From an uncultured Alphaproteobacteria bacterium (GTDB taxonomy: Bacteria; Pseudomonadota; Alphaproteobacteria; RF32; CAG-239): a stretch of DNA of 47,097 bases. The stretch spans positions 1 to 47,097 of the forward strand of contig CALXTS010000013.1 of the NCBI GenBank assembly GCA_944391465.1, in the 5' to 3' direction. Numbering within the stretch: the first letter of the stretch is position 1; each line of letters starts with the position of its first letter. The notes beneath the pieces are model-generated. The model made no database searches, was not told where the DNA came from, and was given only the letters and a program-made list of their open reading frames with translations. The position numbers were made by a program, and so were the translations under genes. This document shows positions 1 through 8,774 of the stretch, in pieces.

Positions 1-68
1 CGAAAATAACAGAAAGTCCGGTGTAATATGCGGTTTTAGACTTTGTTTCCGTTACATGTTACTCTTTT
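1..68 (-). ncRNA. Partial structured 5' leader, copy A (gene lies left of window)
   Basis: Read on the minus strand, this is the start of a transcript leaving the window at its left edge. It aligns with the leader of the Cys-rich repeat gene at 46836-46901. A stem formed by 38-44 and 12-19 encloses an 18-nt loop (20-37) identical to the loop of the other copy; one stem pair differs as G-U against A-U, so pairing is kept. The rest of the leader and its gene are outside the window. That the gene is another Cys-rich repeat protein is inference. Confidence 0.6.
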
Positions 69-97
69 AATATACCCCATCTATCGCAAAGAGTCAA
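69..97 (-). promoter_or_regulatory. Sigma-70 type promoter of leader copy A
   Basis: On the minus strand TTGACT (97-92) and TATATT (74-69) are separated by exactly 17 bp. The same boxes and spacing occur at 46903-46931. The spacer has diverged while the boxes have not, which supports a working promoter. Confidence 0.7.
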
Positions 98-215
98 TCT
101 ATAATTTTATTGGGAGGACAAAATATTTTATCCCGTTTTTTATTTTAAGAAGGATTGAATTTATGGTTTGAATGTTTATTTCAGTTTTAGGGCATATAAA
201 AAAGGAGTTTATGTT

Positions 216-446
216 ATGGGAACATTTCTGAAATATTTATTTTATTTGATTTTGATTATTGTGGCCTATTTGATAGGACGTGGTATTTATGATGGCAGTA
301 TTGATAGAGAAACAACGGTTGGCCAGGTTGAGCAACAAGTTGATGACGGCATGAAAAATATGGCAACAAATGCGGAAAATTCTATTGAAAAAGCCGTAGA
401 TACTTATAAACAAAAAGCATCTTCAGATAATCAAAATACTAAATAA
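216..446 (+). CDS. Small membrane-anchored hypothetical protein
   Basis: A 76-residue protein with one hydrophobic segment (about residues 4-19, FLKYLFYLILIIVAYLIG), then a charged, Gln/Lys/Asp-rich tail that could form an amphipathic helix. The start is set at 216 because AAAGGAG lies 9 nt upstream; the in-frame start at 168 has no such site. It stands alone: a terminator follows at 462-488 and the next gene begins at 586. The family is not recognised. The layout suits a single-pass inner-membrane protein with a cytoplasmic or periplasmic tail. Confidence 0.6.
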   Translation: MGTFLKYLFYLILIIVAYLIGRGIYDGSIDRETTVGQVEQQVDDGMKNMATNAENSIEKAVDTYKQKASSDNQNTK

Positions 447-461
447 ATTTTTATTTTTTTG

Positions 462-488
462 CAGCCTGAGTTCTTTCAGGCTGTTTTT
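462..488 (+). terminator. Rho-independent terminator
   Basis: Perfect 8-bp stem CAGCCTGA (462-469) with TCAGGCTG (476-483), 6-nt loop, then a run of T. It closes the small gene at 216-446. Confidence 0.8.
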
Positions 489-585
489 ACATACCTGTTT
501 ATCCGTTTTTTTAAATAGTGTTGACTTTTATACTAAACTGGTTTGATATACATACAAATTTAAAAACAGTTAAGAGTATAATATT

Positions 586-2157
586 ATGACAAGACGTATG
601 AGGAAAGCTGCGGCTGGATGGTTGTTTTTAGTCGTTTTGGCCGGAGTTTTTTTCGGTAGTTGGTATTATTGGCGTTCTCCTAAAGATGTGGAAATTGCCG
701 AAGATGGTCTTTTTTCAAAAGATTTAATCATCACTCGAGCAAGAGAGATGGCTAAGAGGGTTTATTCAGAGAATAAAACTCCTCTTCCTGATGAACTAAA
801 AAAATTGGATTATGATCAATACCGCGATATTCGTTTTGTTCGGGAAAATGGTCCGTGGTACGGAAAAAACAGACCTTTTGAAATGCAGCTCTTTCACTTG
901 GGGTCTATCTTTGAGAAACCTGTAAGAATCAATGAAATATTTAAGGGAAAAGTTAAAGAAATTAAATATTCTTCAGATTTTTTTGATTACGGAAAAAATA
1001 AAATTGACACATCTAAGTTTAACAATCTTGGTTATGCCGGTTTTAGACTACACTATCCTCTGAACAAATCTGACTATTACGATGAGTTGATTTCTTTTTT
1101 GGGGGCTAGTTATTTCAGAGCTTTAGCTCAAGGGCAAAAATATGGATTATCCGCTCGTGGATTGGCTATTAATACGGCTTTACAGATTGGGGAAGAATTT
1201 CCTGTTTTTAGAGAGTTTTGGATTGAAAAGCCTACTAAAAATGCGGCAGAAATAAAAATGTATGCGTTGCTTGATAGTCCGAGCGTTGTCGGCGCTTATA
1301 GCTTTATTATTCAACCCGGACTTTCTACAACAGTTGATGTTGAAGCAGTCTTGTTTCCTCGGAAAAATATTGAAAAACTCGGTATTGCTCCGTTAACATC
1401 AATGTTTTTATTTGGTGAAAATAATAAATATAATTTTGATGATTATCGTCCCGAGGTTCATGATAGCGACGGGTTATTGGTTTGGAACGGAAATGATGAG
1501 TGGTTGTGGCGCCCCTTGGATAATTCCAAACATTTGCGTATCAGCTCTTTTGTAGATAATAATCCTAAAGGTTTCGGTCTTATGCAGAGAGACAGAAATC
1601 CTGAGCATTATCGCGATTTTGAGGCATATTACGAGCAACGCCCCAGTGTTTGGGTTGAACCTCTTGAAGGGTGGGGAAAAGGTTTGGTTCAGTTGGTTGA
1701 GATTCCTTCTCAACAAGAAATTCATGATAATATTGTGGCCTTTTTTGTTCCTGAAAGAAAAATTAAAGAAGGAAAAGAATATCGTTTCTCTTATCGTTTG
1801 CACTGGACAAACAGAGTTCCTGTTCGGAATAATTTAGCCAGAGTAACAGCTACTTATACGGGTATCGGCGGGGTCTCAGGTGCTTTGCAACAGAATAAGC
1901 GTAAGTTCGTTATTGATTTTTCTGCACCTAATCTTAAAAATATTCAAAAATTAATTGAAGATGGTTCTTTGAAAGCAGATGTTTCTGCCAGTGATGGTAA
2001 AATTCTCGGAACCCGTATTATGTTTAATCCTTTGACTAAGGCTCCAACTGTTTATTTGGATTTTCAGCCTGAAGATGGTGTTTCTGAATTAAGAGTTGTG
2101 TTACGATATTTGGGAAATCCGGTTTCTGAGGTATGGAGTTATCAATGGTTGCCATAA
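586..2157 (+). CDS. opgG: Periplasmic glucan biosynthesis protein OpgG (MdoG)
   Basis: OpgG works in the periplasm on osmoregulated periplasmic glucans, the branched beta-glucans whose backbone is made by OpgH. The 523-residue product is a usual length for the family. It has an N-terminal membrane segment (about 11-29, WLFLVVLAGVFFGSWYYW) acting as signal or anchor. Family features follow: ITRAREMAKR near 50, a DYDQYRDIRF block near 75-84, PFEMQLFHLG near 97, and a beta-rich C-terminal half. No good ribosome-binding site precedes ATG 586, and ATG 598 (residue 5) is an alternative start. TTGACT at 521-526 may be a -35 box, with only a weak -10. It overlaps the next gene, so the opg genes form one operon. 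Confidence 0.92.
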   Translation: MTRRMRKAAAGWLFLVVLAGVFFGSWYYWRSPKDVEIAEDGLFSKDLIITRAREMAKRVYSENKTPLPDELKKLDYDQYRDIRFVRENGPWYGKNRPFEMQLFHLGSIFEKPVRINEIFKGKVKEIKYSSDFFDYGKNKIDTSKFNNLGYAGFRLHYPLNKSDYYDELISFLGASYFRALAQGQKYGLSARGLAINTALQIGEEFPVFREFWIEKPTKNAAEIKMYALLDSPSVVGAYSFIIQPGLSTTVDVEAVLFPRKNIEKLGIAPLTSMFLFGENNKYNFDDYRPEVHDSDGLLVWNGNDEWLWRPLDNSKHLRISSFVDNNPKGFGLMQRDRNPEHYRDFEAYYEQRPSVWVEPLEGWGKGLVQLVEIPSQQEIHDNIVAFFVPERKIKEGKEYRFSYRLHWTNRVPVRNNLARVTATYTGIGGVSGALQQNKRKFVIDFSAPNLKNIQKLIEDGSLKADVSASDGKILGTRIMFNPLTKAPTVYLDFQPEDGVSELRVVLRYLGNPVSEVWSYQWLP

Positions 2158-2585
2158 AGATTCAGAGTTTTGAAGATATTATCGGCGCTTTTTTGGAAAA
2201 TTTGGGTTTCGGGGATAACGAAAAGCAAAAAACTTTGGCTTTTCTTGTTGATGAATATAATAAAAAAGGAAAGCCTGATTTGGCGTTTTTTATTAATGAT
2301 ATTATTCATCGAAAAGTGAAGTATATTTTTGAAAATGTTGATTGGGATATTTCTCAAAAAACGGCTTTGTTTAAGTATATTTTTTTGAGTAAAAAATTGG
2401 CATCAAAATATGGGTACGATTTCTTTGCAAAAGAACAACCTGATGAAAAGTTCGTAGCTCTTATGCGCGAAAATGTTTTAAATCCGGTTCCGCCTTGTTG
2501 CTATTCAGAAATGCCCAGACAAGTTATTGCATCTCCGCATCCGGGAAAATTTTTGAATAAAGTTTTACATATGAAGAGAGATTGA
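2145..2585 (+). CDS. Small protein between opgG and opgH, probably a detached OpgH N-terminal domain
   Basis: A 146-residue soluble protein with no signal or membrane segment. Start 2145 is preferred over 2133 because TGGAG lies 6 nt upstream; it overlaps the end of opgG by 13 nt and ends 1 nt before opgH. Its C-terminal end (about 116-136) has the pattern PP-x3-S-x-MP, then P-x-PG-K-F. From memory this resembles the cytoplasmic N-terminal segment of full-length OpgH (PP..RSSM.P....NPVGRF in E. coli), which is missing from the downstream OpgH. Together the two products are close to the length of one-piece OpgH. The match is recalled, not aligned. Otherwise it would be an unknown operon member. 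Confidence 0.55.
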   Translation: MVAIKIQSFEDIIGAFLENLGFGDNEKQKTLAFLVDEYNKKGKPDLAFFINDIIHRKVKYIFENVDWDISQKTALFKYIFLSKKLASKYGYDFFAKEQPDEKFVALMRENVLNPVPPCCYSEMPRQVIASPHPGKFLNKVLHMKRD

Positions 2586-2586
2586 A

Positions 2587-4629
2587 ATGAGAAATCTTTC
2601 CATTGTTAATATGAAAAAAATTCGAACCAGACGTATAAAAATTTTTGGTTTGACGGTATTTTCAACTTTGTTGGCTACCTTAAAATGGGTTACGGTTATT
2701 CCGACCGATAGTTTTTGGTTGACTAAGTTTTTGATGATTTTTTTATTTATTTTGACGTTTGCTTGGATTGCTTTGTTCTTTTGGTCAAGTGTTTGGGGAT
2801 TCACGGAATTGCTTCATAAAAATAGAATTCCCGGTTTGAAATGGCCTGATAAAAATTCTTCTCTTAAAACAAAAACTGCTGTTTTAATGCCTATTTATAA
2901 TGAAGATGCTTCCAGTGTTATGAGTAATCTTTTAGCGATTGCCGATAGTATTGATAAGTGTGGAAAATCTGACGCATTTGATATGTTTGTTCTTAGTGAT
3001 ACGACGAATCCCGATTTGTGGGTTGAAGAAGAGAAATTTTGGCTGGAATGTCGTAATCTGATGCCTAAAGGTATGAATCTTTATTATCGGCGTCGCGCTT
3101 CAAATGTCGCACGAAAGAGCGGAAACATTGAGGATTTTTGTAATAAGTGGGGCGCAGAATATGATTTTATGATTGTGCTTGATGCCGATAGTTTGCTTGA
3201 AGGTAAGACAATTGTAAAAATGGTGCAATTGATGCAAGCAAATGAGAATACCGGAATTATTCAAGCTCCGCCTTTGTGTGTGAATCAAAATTCTCTTTTT
3301 GCGAGAATGCAGCAATTTGCAGGAAAAGTTTATGGTCCGATTGTTGCTTCCGGTTTGGCTTATTGGCAGGTTGGTGATAGTAACTATTGGGGACATAATG
3401 CCATTATTCGCGTTAAGGCTTTTATGGAGTGTTGTGGGTTGCCTGTTTTGAGCGGAAAAGCTCCATTTGGCGGGCATATTCTCAGCCATGATTTTGTTGA
3501 AGCCGCACTTATCAGCAGGGGGGGATATGATGCTTGGCTTTTGCCAGAACTTAAAGGAAGTTATGAAGAGTGTCCTCCAACGATGATTGATTTTGCTGTT
3601 AGAGACAGACGCTGGTGTCAGGGTAATATGCAGCATATAAAAATACTGATTTCTAAGCATTTAAATCCAATTTCTCGGGTACATTTCCTCATCGGAATCA
3701 TGTCTTATTTGTCATCTCCCTTGTGGTTGAGTTTTTTGTTGGTGGGGTTAGCAATTGCTTTGGGAAAAGAGTTCTTTCCTCCGGTTTATTTTACGGAAGT
3801 CAGGACGTTGTTTCCGAATTGGCCGGTTTTTGATAAGATAGGAACTATCAGCTTATTTGTTCTTTCTATGTGTATGTTGATTTTGCCAAAGTTTTTTGGT
3901 TTGTTTGTTTACTTAAAACAATATAAGGGTAAAGATATCGGAGGGCGTTTCGGAGCTGTATTTTCAGTTTTGATTGAAATTATTTTCAGTGCGTTACAGG
4001 CTCCGATTATGATGATGTTTCAAAGCAAATTTGTGTTAGATGTTTTTGCCGGGAGAGATGCCGGATGGAAAACTCAAAATCGGACAGATGCCTCAACACC
4101 TTTTTCCGTTGCATGGGAAAGACATAAGTGGCATGTCGGTTTGGGTATTTTAACAACGATTGTTGTTTATTTATACGCTTATGAACTTTTCTGGTGGATG
4201 TTGCCGATTACTCTGGGGTTAATGTTTGCTATTCCTATTTCTATGTTTACATCTAAAACTTCTGTCGGAGCTTGGTGCTTGAAACATCATTTATTTGTTA
4301 TTCCCGAAGAAATTAAAGAACCTGAAATTATTACCAAATCTAAAATTTATAAAGAATCTTTGGCGGACTTGCGTTCGAAATTTTATGGTTTGGAAATGGT
4401 TTTGAATGATGGAATTATGAATTCTGTTCATATTATGATGATACCAATTAACGGTCCGGTTCCTGATTTTTCTTCTGCAGTTATCAAAAGTGCGGAGATT
4501 AAACTTGAAAATTATATTAATCATCAACTTGCTTTGGATTTAACAAGGGAAGAAAAATTGGCGCTTCTTTATAATGCGGATATTCTTACCAGAGCTCATC
4601 TTGCATTAAAATTGGTAGCTAAATCTTAA
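2587..4629 (+). CDS. opgH: Glucan glucosyltransferase OpgH (MdoH), catalytic core
   Basis: Inner-membrane family 2 glycosyltransferase that polymerises glucose from UDP-glucose and extrudes the glucan backbone to the periplasm. The 680 residues comprise two N-terminal membrane helices (about 21-70), a cytoplasmic GT2 domain and further C-terminal helices (about 360-560). Visible motifs are MPIYNED (101-107), DAD (199-201), SHDFVEA (300-306) and RDRRWCQGN (339-347), the family form of the acceptor motif. It is shorter at the N-terminus than E. coli OpgH (about 847); the missing part seems to be the gene just upstream. ATG 2587 follows a GAAGAGAG site and lies one base after the previous stop, suggesting translational coupling. 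Confidence 0.93.
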   Translation: MRNLSIVNMKKIRTRRIKIFGLTVFSTLLATLKWVTVIPTDSFWLTKFLMIFLFILTFAWIALFFWSSVWGFTELLHKNRIPGLKWPDKNSSLKTKTAVLMPIYNEDASSVMSNLLAIADSIDKCGKSDAFDMFVLSDTTNPDLWVEEEKFWLECRNLMPKGMNLYYRRRASNVARKSGNIEDFCNKWGAEYDFMIVLDADSLLEGKTIVKMVQLMQANENTGIIQAPPLCVNQNSLFARMQQFAGKVYGPIVASGLAYWQVGDSNYWGHNAIIRVKAFMECCGLPVLSGKAPFGGHILSHDFVEAALISRGGYDAWLLPELKGSYEECPPTMIDFAVRDRRWCQGNMQHIKILISKHLNPISRVHFLIGIMSYLSSPLWLSFLLVGLAIALGKEFFPPVYFTEVRTLFPNWPVFDKIGTISLFVLSMCMLILPKFFGLFVYLKQYKGKDIGGRFGAVFSVLIEIIFSALQAPIMMMFQSKFVLDVFAGRDAGWKTQNRTDASTPFSVAWERHKWHVGLGILTTIVVYLYAYELFWWMLPITLGLMFAIPISMFTSKTSVGAWCLKHHLFVIPEEIKEPEIITKSKIYKESLADLRSKFYGLEMVLNDGIMNSVHIMMIPINGPVPDFSSAVIKSAEIKLENYINHQLALDLTREEKLALLYNADILTRAHLALKLVAKS

Positions 4630-5015
4630 AGTATTATTTTTTTTAATTTAGAAACGATTTCAATGTCTGCGGGTGCAAATTGGTATTGTGAAAGTTCATT
4701 GGGAGATACCCACGCGGTTTCTTCGTGTTCATTAGAAAAAATTTCTGTTTCTGTAGGGACTGTTACAAAATAGCTGTGCAGTTCAATTGTACCAAAATCA
4801 TAACTGTAGCTTGATGTCATGAAGAAGCTGCCGATTTCTGCCTCAATATTAAGTTCTTCCGATAATTCTCGTTTTAGACATTGCGGGAGTGTTTCTCCGG
4901 CTTCTTGTTTTCCTCCCGGAAATTCCCAATAATGTGCCAAAGATTTTCCTTCAGGGCGGCGTGCTATAAATATTTTTTTATTGCGTATAATAATTGCTGC
5001 AGCAACGGTTTTCAT
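4626..5015 (-). CDS. mutT: MutT-type NUDIX hydrolase
   Basis: A 129-residue NUDIX protein, the usual size for MutT, which hydrolyses 8-oxo-dGTP to clear the nucleotide pool of mutagenic bases. The Nudix box runs from G35 to I57: G, five residues, E41, seven residues, R49-E50-L51-x-E53-E54, with Asn56 where Gly is usual. WEFPGGK just before it is typical of MutT rather than of other NUDIX groups. AAGGAG stands upstream of the ATG. It converges with opgH and the two coding regions overlap by 4 nt, with no terminator between. A broader nucleotide pyrophosphohydrolase role cannot be excluded. Confidence 0.8.
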   Translation of the reverse strand: MKTVAAAIIIRNKKIFIARRPEGKSLAHYWEFPGGKQEAGETLPQCLKRELSEELNIEAEIGSFFMTSSYSYDFGTIELHSYFVTVPTETEIFSNEHEETAWVSPNELSQYQFAPADIEIVSKLKKIIL

Positions 5016-5123
5016 ATTTTATCTCCTTGACTATATATGTTTGGTGTAGCTTTTGATTGTTGCTTTGTCAATGATGAATCTTCTATCAACTTATGAATAT
5101 CTCAAGGGCTTCGCTTTACTTTT

Positions 5124-5148
5124 TGTTTTATCAATTTATGATAAAACA
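5124..5148. promoter_or_regulatory. Perfect inverted repeat upstream of the 5174 gene
   Basis: TGTTTTATCA (5124-5133) and TGATAAAACA (5139-5148) form a perfect 10-bp inverted repeat with a 5-nt gap, 25 bp before the start codon. No T-run follows, so it is not a clear terminator. It may be an operator or a leader hairpin. Confidence 0.4.
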
Positions 5149-5173
5149 TTATGAAATAAACTGAGGACGGATA

Positions 5174-5998
5174 ATGAAAAAATATTTTTATTTTTTGGCG
5201 GGAATGTTAGTTTGCACTAATCTTCAGGCTCGTTCACTTGATGTTGTTGCCGTTGAACCAACGTGGGTTCCCGGAGATCCATGGGCGTTGCGAAAAACAC
5301 AGCCTGAAAAGGACGCTGAAACAGTTGCAAAAACTCAAGCAGATGACAATCTTTTAAAATCGCAGAAAGAAAATAATGAGGAGCCTCCTTCAAATTCAGA
5401 GGGGATAAAAACTCCGGTTGATAAGGCAGAAGAAAATGAAAATGCTGTTGTATCGGAGGACAATGCAAAGCCTATAGATAAGAAAAGTCCTGAAGATAAT
5501 CAAACACCAGAAAATGACGATATTTCTCAATCGGGTGAAGCAGAATCCGGAGAACAAAAAACTCAAACACCATCATCGGAAGATACTGTTGGGCATAAGA
5601 ATAAAAATTTAAATGATGGTAATGAAAACAGCGAAAAAACGGAAGAAACTGTTGCTAAGCCAATGACACAAAAAGAAATGCGTCGTCAGAAGAAAATGGA
5701 AGCCGTTCAAAAAGAACGTAGCAACGTAACAAGTCCGTTTAAGAAAAAAGCTATTGAAAAAGCTGAAGAGCGTGAAAAAAGAAAAGAAGAACTTGCTCAG
5801 CGTAAAGTTAAAAATGCTTCTCGTTTTCAAAAAGCGGCAATGGAACGTCAACAAAAACGTGAAGAAAAAAAAGCGAAACTTCAGCAAGAACGAGATAATA
5901 AAGTTTCCAGATTTTCTGAAATTGCAAAGAAAAGAGCTGCTGAGCGGCAGCGTAAAAAGCAAGAACGTTTGGAGCGGAAGAATCGAGGGCGTAATTAA
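5174..5998 (+). CDS. Secreted protein with acidic linker and three 29-residue basic repeats
   Basis: A 274-residue exported protein of unknown family. A signal peptide (1-19, cleavage likely after LQA) is followed by a short segment with VEPTWVPGDPWALR, then a disordered Glu/Asp/Asn/Pro-rich linker (about 42-162). The Lys/Arg/Glu-rich C-terminal helical part (163-274) holds a repeat of exact 29-residue period, marked by SPF at 187, SRF at 216 and SRF at 245, each followed by Ala then a KR/EK-rich stretch. This suggests a periplasmic or surface coiled coil binding an anionic partner such as nucleic acid, LPS or peptidoglycan; that is inference. GAGGA precedes the ATG. Confidence 0.7.
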   Translation: MKKYFYFLAGMLVCTNLQARSLDVVAVEPTWVPGDPWALRKTQPEKDAETVAKTQADDNLLKSQKENNEEPPSNSEGIKTPVDKAEENENAVVSEDNAKPIDKKSPEDNQTPENDDISQSGEAESGEQKTQTPSSEDTVGHKNKNLNDGNENSEKTEETVAKPMTQKEMRRQKKMEAVQKERSNVTSPFKKKAIEKAEEREKRKEELAQRKVKNASRFQKAAMERQQKREEKKAKLQQERDNKVSRFSEIAKKRAAERQRKKQERLERKNRGRN

Positions 5999-6124
5999 GA
6001 GAATTGTATTATTGGATTGTAATATAAAATTTTTATTTTAACTGGTTTAAATCTTAACTATTCGTTTGTATTTTAAATGCTACTCTTTTGAAGTTGCAAA
6101 ATTTATTATGCGAGGAGAATCTAT

Positions 6125-8752
6125 ATGAAAAAGCAGAATTGTTGCGATACTGAACTCGTAACAGAGAATGGCGCTAAAAGTATTGATGACTTAAATGGTG
6201 TGATTTCTCGTGTTCACGAAGCGCAGAAGATATTCGCAGATTATTCGCAAGAACAAGTGGATAAAATTTTTGAGGCCGTCGCTATTGCTGCAAACAGTGC
6301 TCGTATTCCGTTGGCTAAAATGGCTGTTGAGGAAACCGGAATGGGCGTTGTTGAAGATAAGGTTATTAAAAACCATTTTGCGGCAGAAGAAATTTATAAT
6401 AAATACCGTCATACTAAAACTTGCGGTGTGTTGGAGCGTGATGTTACCAATGGTTTGACTAAAATTGCTGAACCTTTGGGTATTATTGCCGGTGTTATTC
6501 CGACAACGAATCCTACATCAACTACAATTTTCAAAACTTTAATTGCTCTTAAAACACGCAACGGTATTATCTTTTCTCCTCATCCGAGAGCAAAAAAATG
6601 TACGGTCTATACCGCTAAATTACTTTTGGAAGCCGCTGTTAAAGCTGGAGCTCCGGAAAATATTATCGGCTGGATTGAAGAACCTACGATTGATTTAACT
6701 CAACATTTGATGAGTCATGATGGTATTAATCTGATTTTGGCAACCGGTGGTCCTGGAATGGTTAAATCTGCTTATTCTTCAGGAAAACCTGCGCTTGGTG
6801 TCGGAGCGGGAAACGTTCCAGCCATTATTGATGAAACGGCAGATATTCAAATGGCTGTCAGTTCAGTTTTGATGAGTAAGACTTTTGATAATGGTATGAT
6901 TTGTGCTTCAGAACAATCTATTTTGGTTCATAAAGATATTTATGAAGATGTAAAAAAGGAGCTTGAATATCGTGGCGCTTATATCTTGAATAAAAAAGAA
7001 AAAGATAAAGTTGCTAAAACAATTATTCAAGACGGCAAATTAAATGCGGGTATTGTTGGACAGCCTGCTCATAAGATTGCTGAAATGGCCGGTGTAAAAG
7101 TTCCTGAGGAAACAAAAGTTCTTATCGGTGAAGTTCAGAAAATCGGCAAAGATGAAGAGTTTTCTTATGAAAAACTTTCTCCAGTTCTGGCGATGTATAA
7201 AATTAATTCTTTTGAGGAAGGCGTTCATATGGCGGCCTCTTTGGTCGATTTTGCCGGTCGTGGTCATACTTCTGTTCTTTATACGGCTGAACATAATCGT
7301 GACCGTATTGATTATTTCAGCAAAATTGTTGAAACGGGGCGTTTGCTAATTAATACGCCGTCGTCTCAAGGCGGTATCGGTGATTTATACAACTTCCGTC
7401 TTGATCCGTCTCTTACTTTAGGTTGCGGTTCTTGGGGTGGTAATGCTGCCAGTGAAAATATAGGAGTTAAGCACTTGATTAATATTAAAAATGTTGCCGA
7501 AAGACGCGAAAATATGTTGTGGTTCAGAGTTCCTCCAAAAATTTATTTTAAACAGGGCGCCGTTGGTTTTGCTTTGCGTGAACTTTGCGGAAAGAAAAAG
7601 GCTTTGATTATTACTGATAAACCTTTATTCCAGCTTGGATATACCAGCAAAATTACCAGTGTTTTGGAGGATATGGGAATTGCTTACCAAATATTCTCTG
7701 AGGTTGCTCCGGATCCGGATACTGATACGGTTAATCGGGCTTTGAATATGGCCAGAAGTTTTGAACCGGATGTTATTATCGCTCTTGGCGGTGGTTCTCC
7801 TATGGATGCAGCCAAAATTGTTTGGTTGATGTATGAGCATCCTGAAGTTAAATTTGAAGATTTAGCTATGCGCTTTATGGATATCAGAAAACGCGTATGT
7901 ATGTTCCCTGATTTGGGTTCTAAGGCTTATATGGTTGCTATTCCTACAACATCAGGAACGGGATCTGAAGTAACGCCGTTTGCCGTTATTACAGATTCAG
8001 CTACTCATATTAAATATCCGATTGCTGATTATGCTTTAAGTCCGAATATGGCTATTATTGATCCGGATTTGGTTTTGAGTATGCCTAAAGGTTTGGCTGC
8101 GGCTTCCGGTATTGACTCTTTGACGCATGCTTTAGAGGCTTTAGCTTCTATTTTGGCAACTCCGTTTACTGATGGTATTGCTTTAGAAGCTATCAGAATA
8201 ATTTTTGATAATTTGGCGATTTCTGTTAACGATGGCGCTAATAATCCTAAGGCTCGTGAGAATATGCACTATGCCGCTACAATGGCCGGCATGGCTTTTG
8301 CTCAGGCTTTCCTCGGTGTGTGCCACTCAATGGCGCATAAACTCGGAAGTGCTTATAATATTCCTCATGGTATTGCCAACGCTTTGATGATTTGTCAGGT
8401 CATTAAATATAATGCAAACGAGAAACCAGCAAAGCAAGGTACTTTCTCTCAATATCATTATCCGGAAGGTCGTAAAAGATATGCTCGTGTTGCTGATTTG
8501 CTTCACTTGGGCGGAAAAAATGATGAAGAGAAAGTTGCTAATTTGATTAAGGCTATTGAAAAGCTGAAAAAGGATATCGGTATTCCGGCATCTATTAAGG
8601 CTTGGGGCGTTGATGAGAAGAAGTTCCTTGATAATTTGGATGAACTTTCCGAATTGGCTTTTGATGATCAGTGTACCGGAGCAAACCCTGTTTATCCGCT
8701 TATAAAAGAAATTAAGCAGATGTATTTGGATGCTTTTTATGGTAAAATCTAG
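6125..8752 (+). CDS. adhE: Bifunctional acetaldehyde-CoA/alcohol dehydrogenase AdhE
   Basis: Converts acetyl-CoA to acetaldehyde and then ethanol, oxidising two NADH, so it regenerates NAD+ in fermentation. At 875 residues it has the normal full length. The N-terminal aldehyde dehydrogenase part (about 1-450) carries the catalytic Cys260 in MICASEQ. The C-terminal iron-dependent alcohol dehydrogenase part has GGGSPMDAAK, GTGSEVTPFAVI and the metal-binding histidines in SLTHALEA and CHSMAHKLG...IPHG. GAGGAG lies 7 nt before the ATG. The gene is monocistronic, closed by a strong hairpin at 8775-8815. Full-length AdhE typically forms spirosome filaments. It is the main evidence for an anaerobic lifestyle. 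Confidence 0.97.
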   Translation: MKKQNCCDTELVTENGAKSIDDLNGVISRVHEAQKIFADYSQEQVDKIFEAVAIAANSARIPLAKMAVEETGMGVVEDKVIKNHFAAEEIYNKYRHTKTCGVLERDVTNGLTKIAEPLGIIAGVIPTTNPTSTTIFKTLIALKTRNGIIFSPHPRAKKCTVYTAKLLLEAAVKAGAPENIIGWIEEPTIDLTQHLMSHDGINLILATGGPGMVKSAYSSGKPALGVGAGNVPAIIDETADIQMAVSSVLMSKTFDNGMICASEQSILVHKDIYEDVKKELEYRGAYILNKKEKDKVAKTIIQDGKLNAGIVGQPAHKIAEMAGVKVPEETKVLIGEVQKIGKDEEFSYEKLSPVLAMYKINSFEEGVHMAASLVDFAGRGHTSVLYTAEHNRDRIDYFSKIVETGRLLINTPSSQGGIGDLYNFRLDPSLTLGCGSWGGNAASENIGVKHLINIKNVAERRENMLWFRVPPKIYFKQGAVGFALRELCGKKKALIITDKPLFQLGYTSKITSVLEDMGIAYQIFSEVAPDPDTDTVNRALNMARSFEPDVIIALGGGSPMDAAKIVWLMYEHPEVKFEDLAMRFMDIRKRVCMFPDLGSKAYMVAIPTTSGTGSEVTPFAVITDSATHIKYPIADYALSPNMAIIDPDLVLSMPKGLAAASGIDSLTHALEALASILATPFTDGIALEAIRIIFDNLAISVNDGANNPKARENMHYAATMAGMAFAQAFLGVCHSMAHKLGSAYNIPHGIANALMICQVIKYNANEKPAKQGTFSQYHYPEGRKRYARVADLLHLGGKNDEEKVANLIKAIEKLKKDIGIPASIKAWGVDEKKFLDNLDELSELAFDDQCTGANPVYPLIKEIKQMYLDAFYGKI

Positions 8753-8774
8753 ACTATTTAATTAGAATTATCAG

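Larger units (their letters stand above)
1..124. repeat. Direct repeat, promoter plus leader, copy A
   Basis: About 124 bp match 46836-46957 in the same orientation, roughly 80 percent by eye. The best conserved parts are 99-123 (25 bp, identical), the promoter boxes, and the stem-loop at 12-44. The repeat is cut by the left window edge. Confidence 0.8.

Noticed and set aside
577..582. Perfect TATAAT immediately before opgG
   Set aside because: It ends 3 nt before the ATG and has no -35 at proper distance; a start at 598 would be needed to make use of it.
3100..3660. A 186-residue minus-strand frame inside opgH
   Set aside because: It lies opposite the conserved catalytic core of OpgH, shows no domain and has no ribosome-binding site.
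5609..6041. Frames of 117 residues (minus) and 95 residues (plus) across the charged repeat protein gene
   Set aside because: Low-complexity Phe-rich or Lys-rich shadow translations of the Lys/Glu-coding repeats; no start signals.
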